In this document: positions 58,290-64,000 of the stretch, in pieces
Layout: every line of letters starts with the position of its first letter
How positions within the stretch are numbered: position 1 is the stretch's first letter
Source of the DNA: Vesta saturnalis
Lineage: Eukaryota; Arthropoda; Insecta; Coleoptera; Lampyridae
DNA length: 64,000 nucleotides
NCBI GenBank assembly: GCA_036346205.1
Contig: JARFJB010001166.1
Coordinates: forward strand, 13,056,501 to 13,120,500
Direction of reading: 5' to 3'
The notes under the pieces: generated by a model
What the model was told of the DNA's origin: nothing
Databases searched by the model: none
What the model saw: only the letters and a program-made list of their open reading frames with translations
Translations under genes and position numbers: made by a program

Positions 58290-58578
58290 GATTACATGTT
58301 CTGACATTACTAATTACATTTTGTTCAATAAGCACATTAGCTACATTTATAATTGGTATTGAGAGTGTGAATAAATGGATGTCTCTTTAAGTATTGTGTG
58401 AATTTTGTTAAAAGGTCACTCAACACTAACTAAAATTTGAAGTGTGAATTCATTCATGTTTTTCTAAATTGCTCTTCTGTTACGTTGAAGTCCTATTGAT
58501 TGCGTTCATAATTAATATTTGAAATTTGTATAAAATGATTTGGAAAATTTGAGCATTACGCTTGACATTGACCACACC
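58290..58578 (-). pseudogene. Decayed zinc fingers downstream of the stop
   Basis: Beyond the stop of the gene at 58579, the minus strand still spells pieces of at least two fingers ('KSNLEKHE', 'IHTSNFS', 'RDIHLFTLSIPI') with stops and deletions. The array once continued here. Confidence 0.65.
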
Positions 58579-60258
58579 TTAATTAGTATTTGAAGTGTGA
58601 ATTAATTTATGTCTCTTTAAATAACGTTGTAATTTTGTTGAAAACTTACACTGTTCACATTTATAACTAGTATTTGAAGTGTGAATTAATTGATGCCTCT
58701 GTAAGTTGCTCTTGCGTTTTGTTGAAAAAACACATTGATCACATTTGTAACCTATTTTTGAAGAGTGAACTAATTGATGGTTTTTTAAGTTGCTCTTCCA
58801 TTTTGTTGAAAAATCACATTGACTGCAATTGTAATTAATATTTGAAGCAGGCAACAATTTATGATTTTTTAGATTTCGCATTAAATTTGTTGAGTAGTCA
58901 CATTGATCACATTTGTAAATATTTGAAGTGTGAGTCAATTGATGATTTTTTAAACTACCCTTCCATTTCGTTGAAAAATCACATTGATCGCATTTGTAAT
59001 TAATATTTGAAGTGTGAAGAAGATGATGAACTTTAAAATTGCGCATTATACTTGTTGAATAGTCACATTGATCACATTTATATTTAGTATGTGAAGTGTG
59101 GATTACAAGATGACTTTTTAAACTGTCCTTCCATTTTGTAGAATACTCACAGTGATGACATTTGTAACTAATATTTGAACTGTGAGTTAATTGGTGATTT
59201 TTTAATTTAAACATTACGTTTGTTGAATAGTCACATTGAGTACATTTATAACTAGTAGTTGAAGTGTGAATTAATTGGTGATTTCTTAAATAGCGCATTA
59301 AATTTGTTGAGTAGTCACATTGATCACATTTATAACTAATACTTGAAGTGTGAATTAATTGATGGTTTTTTAAGTTGCTCTTCCATTTTGTTGAAAAGTC
59401 ACATTGATCGCATTTGTAATTAATTTTTGAAATGTGAATGAAATGATGATTTTTAAAATTACGCTCTATAGTTGTTGAATAGTTGCACTGATCACATTTA
59501 TAATTAGTATTTGAAGTGTGAAGTAAAAGATGATTTTTCAAACTGTTCTTCCATTTTGTAAAATAATCACAGTGATGACATTTATAACTAACATTTGAAG
59601 TGTGAATTAATTGGTGATTTTTTAATTTAGGCATTATATTTGTTGAATAGTCACACTGATCACATTTATAACTAGTGTTTGAAATGTGAATTAATTGGTG
59701 ATTTTTTAAATTGCAGATTAAATTTGTTGAATAGTTACAATTATCACATTTATAATTAGTAGTATTTGAAGTGTGAATCAATTCATGCCTTTTTAAGCTG
59801 CTCTTCCATTTTGTTGAAAAATCACATTGATTGCATTTGTAAGTATTATTTGATGTGTAAATTAATTGATTCTCTCTTAAATTGCACTTCAATCTTCTTA
59901 AACAACCACGTCGGTCACACTTGTCATTACTATCTGCCGCATGAGTGACAAAATGGTGCTTTAAATTGCGTTTCAATTTCGTGGAATAGTCACATTTCTT
60001 ACATCTATACATTTTTGTTGCACAGTGTTTTACATTAGAATCTACCTCAATTGTATTAATCTGATTTGTAGAGTATGAATCAATTTCTTCTTTAACGTTA
60101 GAAATATTTCCAATTTCACTTGCATTGTTAGAACCGTAATTAATTTCTTGTTTTATATCATTGTTCATCATTACACGTTGTTGAGTCAGGAATAAGTTGA
60201 TTTGTCTTTCTTCTTTAGGTTCTAATTTAATTATTTTTTTATCCATCTCGGTACACAT
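58579..60258 (-). CDS. C2H2 zinc-finger protein, 17 finger units, five-finger tandem block
   Basis: An open frame of 559 codons starting 'MCTEMDKKIIKLEPKEER' (M5 is an alternative start). The acidic N-terminus has SUMO-consensus sites IKLE, IKQE and VKEE. Finger 1 is at residues 84-106; unit 2 is degenerate; units 3-17 follow with TSN-type linkers. Unit 14 ends in P instead of the last H. Units 3-7 (residues 140-280) and 8-12 (281-420) are two copies of a five-finger block: same order of helix types (KWKS, NL, IM/VM, 'CHHC' with KWK, then I-RNF). Unit 13 at residue 421 starts a third, partial copy. Probably a nuclear DNA-binding regulator, on the opposite strand to the paralogs. Confidence 0.88.
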   Translation of the reverse strand: MCTEMDKKIIKLEPKEERQINLFLTQQRVMMNNDIKQEINYGSNNASEIGNISNVKEEIDSYSTNQINTIEVDSNVKHCATKMYRCKKCDYSTKLKRNLKHHFVTHAADSNDKCDRRGCLRRLKCNLRENQLIYTSNNTYKCNQCDFSTKWKSSLKRHELIHTSNTTNYKCDNCNYSTNLICNLKNHQLIHISNTSYKCDQCDYSTNIMPKLKNHQLIHTSNVSYKCHHCDYFTKWKNSLKNHLLLHTSNTNYKCDQCNYSTTIERNFKNHHFIHISKINYKCDQCDFSTKWKSNLKNHQLIHTSSISYKCDQCDYSTNLMRYLRNHQLIHTSTTSYKCTQCDYSTNVMFKLKNHQLTHSSNISYKCHHCEYSTKWKDSLKSHLVIHTSHTKYKCDQCDYSTSIMRNFKVHHLLHTSNINYKCDQCDFSTKWKGSLKNHQLTHTSNIYKCDQCDYSTNLMRNLKNHKLLPASNINYNCSQCDFSTKWKSNLKNHQLVHSSKIGYKCDQCVFSTKRKSNLQRHQLIHTSNTSYKCEQCKFSTKLQRYLKRHKLIHTSNTN

Positions 60259-60375
60259 ATTGAATTATCTTTTGTAATGACACTAAGCTGTTTTCAAGTC
60301 TTTTCAATTAACATTTGTGTTAAACATGGAAATTATTGACAAAATAGCCAATGATTTGTTGGTGATCTGCAACGT
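60259..60375 (-). promoter_or_regulatory. 5' flank of the zinc-finger gene
   Basis: The minus strand reads CATGTTTAACACAAATGTTAAT then GACTTGAAA before the start. This is weakly similar to the flank before 53425 and may hold the 5' UTR. Confidence 0.35.
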
Positions 60376-60665
60376 TGTCATGTTTATAATGCGGGGTTCA
60401 CACTATGCGTTTCCACACTGCAATATTATAGTGGATAGTGCATGCTTTAGAACGTCTTCTATTTTTTTGCAATTTGTGATGCATCTTTAGTTTTTTAAAC
60501 ACCATTTCGTATATGAAAAAAAGGGGGCACAGAGGACCAGCGGGGCGCAGTGGTCCAGTCGATTTATTTTATTACAGGTAGCGCCATCTTTTGGTCGAAT
60601 AGCAGTATAGTCGTTCCCTTCGTATTGTGATGCGCGTGTAGTGTAAACGTCACAGTAAACAAATA
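60376..60665. other. No recognisable gene
   Basis: Intergenic sequence upstream of the zinc-finger gene; a short minus-strand frame (60487-60681) has no recognisable domain. Confidence 0.5.
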
Positions 60666-60935
60666 AGGCCAGTTGCACCACTAAATTTAATTGAGGTAAA
60701 CTTGGTTAGTTGCTAAAATTTTATATCTTAATCAAGTGTAAAATTCGCAAATAAACCTGTACTTTATATTTAATAATATCAAACAAAACACAATTATTCG
60801 CTACAACAACTGGTCTAAGTGAAACAAACTTTCAGAGGTGAAGTTATTTTGAAATTACAGGTGAATCTTATCCAAAGTGGTCTGTTGGCCTTATAGGTCG
60901 TTTTAAGTGCTTAATTTTATAGGTCATAAACATTA
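60666..60935 (+). repeat. Duplicated segment D, copy 1
   Basis: Matches 63405-63770, with many small differences, from ACTAAATTTAATTGAGG to CCTTATAGGTCGTTTTAAGTG. It starts with GGCCAGTTGCACCA, half of a small inverted-repeat element seen in the other copy. In both copies LINE sequence follows. Confidence 0.65.
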
Positions 60936-60989
60936 TTATTTGTTTAAAAAGCATTAAGGATTGGTGACTAACATCTAATTTGGCCTATG

Positions 60990-61610
60990 TAAATACAGGA
61001 ACACTTAGCAATGGATAGAGATAATGAATGCCAATAATGCATATGAACAGCTTTATGCTCAACTGACTGTATTAGAAGTTAAGACGGATCATTTATAAGT
61101 AATCGCTCTTTTGAATACGATCAACGTATGAGAGCGTATTGGAGAGCACTAACAGAGGTGAGAATTATATTCCAGATGAGGCCGAATTTGGGCCTTATAC
61201 AGCAGAAGGAGTTGTGGAGTAAAGTACTGCTTAGATCTGTACAAAAGCCTATTTTATGAGCAGCTGTTTTGGTAGCTGACAGAAGATGGTCAACCCATGA
61301 GAGATTTGAAGATACGGTCATACCTAACAGAGTAACAGAGTCTGAAAACTTAAGAACTGGGCCATTCATATTACAACAGGAAATGATCGATCTTTTTGGA
61401 CACAAGGCAACACTGAGTTTTGTTAGCATTAAATTTAACTAGATTATTGCTTCCATTCGAGAACACGTTGAATGTCTTTGTTGATTGAATTTGTCATTTC
61501 AGCTTTAATTTCTTGATTTGACATGAAGGTGGATTATCACTACGAGTAGACTAGATGAACTACAGTGAAGAGTGATTCAGCAAAGCAATGGATGAATTAT
61601 TGTCATTATG
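60990..61610 (-). repeat. CR1/Jockey-type LINE fragment with many small deletions
   Basis: Matches 48960-49040 and 49295-49900 of the LINE in Harbinger, same orientation. It contains numerous 1-6 base losses and one larger gap. It is cut at 61611 by mariner element C and continues at 63356. Confidence 0.75.
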
Positions 61611-61612
61611 TA

Positions 61613-63353
61613 CAGGTTTTTTTTGGTTAATATTATAGTATAGCTAAACGGTAATAGATACAAAAAACTAAGATACGTTCGTTCTTTTAGTGTTTAGTTT
61701 AATGGCGCAATCGGATCTAGCTAACTAAATTGGTTTCGAAGATAAATGATTCTCAAAATCTGCCGGTTTTATTATCTCTTATGACTCGGTTATTTATGGA
61801 GATAAAAAGCTTTGATACGAAATTTTATGAATTTTACGTTGAATCCAGTGGCGTTCTTAAAAAAATACAGATGTTTGATTTTGAGATATTATCAAAAGTA
61901 CATTTTCTTAAATGGGAACCTTATCTGATATTCTCAAAAAATGCATTTTTTCTTGAGATTAAACAATGTATAACATAATATTTTGCATTGTCCAAATAGC
62001 TAAAATATTAAAAAACATTTTTAGTTGGAATTGGCAATAAATCTAAAGTTTTAAAACTTTAAGAAAGCATAAGTATAAACCATATAAAATAAGAAAGGTT
62101 CATAACTTACATCCTGGAGATGAAGAGCGGCGTTTAACATTTTGTCATTGGTATTCGCAGCAGATTAATCGGAATCCCAATTTTTCAAAATATAATATGG
62201 ACCGACGAGGCTTTTATATCTAGCGAAGGAATCTTTAATCGACATAATAATCGATATTGGTCAAACATAAATCCTCATCAGACGGTCGCCAGGATACAAC
62301 AAGGACGGTTTGGGTTCCATGTATGGGTGGCGCTATATCAAAATAGAGTCCTTAACTACAGAATTTTTAATGAAAATTTGAATGCTCAAGGATACATCCA
62401 AATTTTGGAAGAATGTGTAATAATGGCACATAATAGCCACATGGGACTTACTAAATGTCAATTTTGGCGAAAATTGGCTTGGTACATATGGACCAAACAG
62501 ATGGCCTCCGTATTCCCCCGACCTGACGCCACTCGACTTTTATTTTTGGGGATCTATCAAAAATGAAGTCTATAAAACCCGAAGTAATATTGTAGAAGAA
62601 CTCAGAGCAAATTTTATTAATTGCATTGGAAGAGTGCCAAATATTCAAATCGTCACTCGTTCAGTTACACGCAGAGCCCAAAAATGCATCGAGCAGAATG
62701 GAAGACAATTTGAGCACCTTTTGTGATTAACCACCTATGCTAATTGTTATATAGAAGTATTTGAAATAATTAGTGTTGAGTTGTTATAAATCTTTTCTTG
62801 TTTTTTGTAGTTGTTGTTTTAGTTTATTAATGTTTTATTATTGTTATTATCTGCAATTTTATTATGCCTATTATAAAATAAAGAATTGATTAAATCCATG
62901 GCCAACTAAAAAAATATTTTTTAGTATTTTAGCTATTTAGGACAATGCAAAATATTATGTTATATATTGTTGCAATCTCAAGAAAAATGCAATTTTTTGA
63001 GATTATCAGATTCAGGGTGTCCCATTTAAGAAAATGCTACTTTTGATAATATCTCAAAAATAAAACATCTGTATTTTTTTTAAGAACGCCACTGGATTCA
63101 ACGTAAAAAGTCATAAAACTTTCGTATCCAAAGCTTGTTTTTATCTCCATAAATAATCGAGTCATAAGAGATAATAAAAACTGGCAGATATTGAGAATCA
63201 CTCTGTATCTTCGAAACCAATTTGGTTAGCGTAGATTCGATTGCGCCATTAAACTAAACACTAAAAAAGAGAACGGGACACGTATCTTAGTTTTTTTGTA
63301 TCTCCTACTGTTTAGCCTATACCCTATAATATTAACGAAAAGAATCCACCTTG
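61613..63353 (+). mobile_element. Mariner-like element C with about 430 bp inverted repeats
   Basis: The left arm 61613 to about 62035 pairs with about 62920-63353. Both ends share TTAATATTATAG and 'CTAAGATACGT', and both are flanked by TA (61611-61612, 63354-63355). The LINE sequence GTACAGCAG is restored when the element and one TA are removed. Confidence 0.85.
62097..62726 (+). pseudogene. Mariner-like transposase of element C, N-terminus missing
   Basis: Plus strand: 'HPGDEERRLTFCHWYSQQIN', 'IIWTDEAFIS' (catalytic D), 'GIFNRHNNRYWSNINPH', 'QGRFGFHVWVALYQNRVLNY' and 'NAQGYIQILEECV'. After shifts come 'PDLTPLDFYFWGSIKNEVYK' and 'TRRAQKCIEQNGRQFEHLL' with stop at about 62726. The DNA-binding half is absent; the left inverted repeat comes immediately before the retained part. 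At least three frame changes. Confidence 0.8.
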
Positions 63354-63355
63354 TA

Positions 63356-63400
63356 CAGCAGAAAAAGTGTAGGCGCCATAACGGATCCTCTTGCCGTTAA
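63356..63400 (-). repeat. LINE fragment, right of mariner C
   Basis: CAGCAGAAAAAGTGTAGGCGCCATAACGGATCC continues the LINE match (49903-49935) interrupted at 61610. Confidence 0.7.
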
Positions 63401-63535
63401 TGCACTAAATTTAATTGAGGTTAAGCTAACCTTCGGTTAGTTGCTATAGATTAGCCAATCACAGGTACAGCTTTCTAGCAACTAACCTGTGATTAGTTTA
63501 ACCCACAGTTAGTTTTAATGGTGCAACTGGTCCTA
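63400..63535. repeat. Small inverted-repeat element (MITE-like)
   Basis: The right end TTAATGGTGCAACTGGTCC (63517-63535) is the inverse of GGCCAGTTGCACCACTAA at 60668. Internal inverted pieces GTTAGTTGCTA and TAGCAACTAAC (about 63437 and 63476) form a further hairpin. Confidence 0.45.
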
Positions 63536-63770
63536 AGTGATTTTAAAGGTAAGTAGTGTAAAATTTTATATCTTAATCAAGTGTAAAATTCGCACAATAA
63601 ACCGTACTTTGTTATATTTTAATAATATCAAACAAAAACACAATTATTTCGCTACAAAACAAGCAGGTTAGCGTAGGTCTAAACAAACTTTCGGTTGAGT
63701 GACAGTTATTTTGAAATTACAGGTGACTCTGTTCCCCCAAAATGGTCTGTTGTGCCTTATAGGTCGTTTT
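63536..63770 (+). repeat. Duplicated segment D, copy 2
   Basis: Matches about 60715-60915, from GTAAAATTTTATATCTTAATC to AGGTCGTTTTAAGTG, and is followed directly by LINE sequence. Confidence 0.65.
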
Positions 63771-64000
63771 AAGTGTGAATAAGCGAACCGAGTATTTCTC
63801 GCAAAGATAGCCCGAGATGGTATCAAAGAATATAATTCACCAGCACAATAGCCGTTGTAATAACGATAATACAAAGAAAGAACTGAAACCATCCTTCTAT
63901 GCTCAAGGGACTGTATGTGAGAAATTAAGGACGGATCATTTATAAGCCTAATCGCTCTCTTTTGAATACGATCAACGATATCGAGAGCGTATTGGGGAGC
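63771..64000 (-). repeat. CR1/Jockey-type LINE fragment (runs off the window)
   Basis: Close match to 49180-49410, the end of the LINE protein ('VSVLSLYYRYYNGYCAGELY' in frame, residues slightly different from the Harbinger copy). Confidence 0.8.

Overview
This window looks like insect nuclear DNA that is rich in transposons. It is AT-rich, has short introns (43-65 bp), and carries decayed members of most animal DNA-transposon superfamilies together with LTR, LINE, SINE and probable Penelope elements. The species cannot be fixed from the sequence. No rRNA, CRISPR array, stand-alone tRNA or bacterial-style operon was seen.

Host genes. The likely host genes are four paralogous C2H2 zinc-finger genes: the 3' end of one at 2-559 (+), and three with long open frames at 34509-35951 (+), 53425-54804 (+) and 58579-60258 (-). 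They share a lysine/acidic N-terminus with SUMO-consensus motifs, a 28-residue finger unit with TSN-type linkers, similar 5' flanks and similar 3' tails. Three of the four are followed by broken copies of further fingers. One has a triplicated N-terminal module; another has a five-finger block repeated in tandem.

0.8-9.6 kb: a nearly intact piggyBac transposase gene with one stop codon, a second decayed piggyBac, and an LTR element reduced to LTR-PBS-gag-PPT-LTR. 9.6-16.9 kb: a pogo-type element split by a mariner-like element with long inverted repeats, itself carrying an LTR-retroelement fragment; then a jerky-type pogo relative split by a 2 kb insertion. 18.2-34.2 kb: a hAT element inserted in a LINE tail, with part of this locus duplicated (one copy lacks the hAT), a mariner-like element with ~860 bp inverted repeats, and a THAP-domain (ISL2EU-like) transposase split by another insertion. 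36.6-41.3 kb: a decayed BEL/Pao retroelement and an orphan LTR plus primer-binding site. 42.6-47.3 kb: an endonuclease/RT LINE containing a solo LTR with a clean target-site duplication. 48.0-53.2 kb: a PIF/Harbinger element with both of its genes, interrupted by a CR1/Jockey-type LINE. 55.9-57.8 kb: Penelope-like GIY-YIG fragments and a tRNA-derived SINE. 60.6-64.0 kb: a duplicated segment with fragments of the same CR1/Jockey-type LINE, one holding a third long-inverted-repeat mariner.

The parts do not form a pathway. The window is a zinc-finger paralog cluster embedded in a transposon graveyard; nested insertions give relative ages (outer elements are older). All family calls come from reading motifs; no database search was possible.
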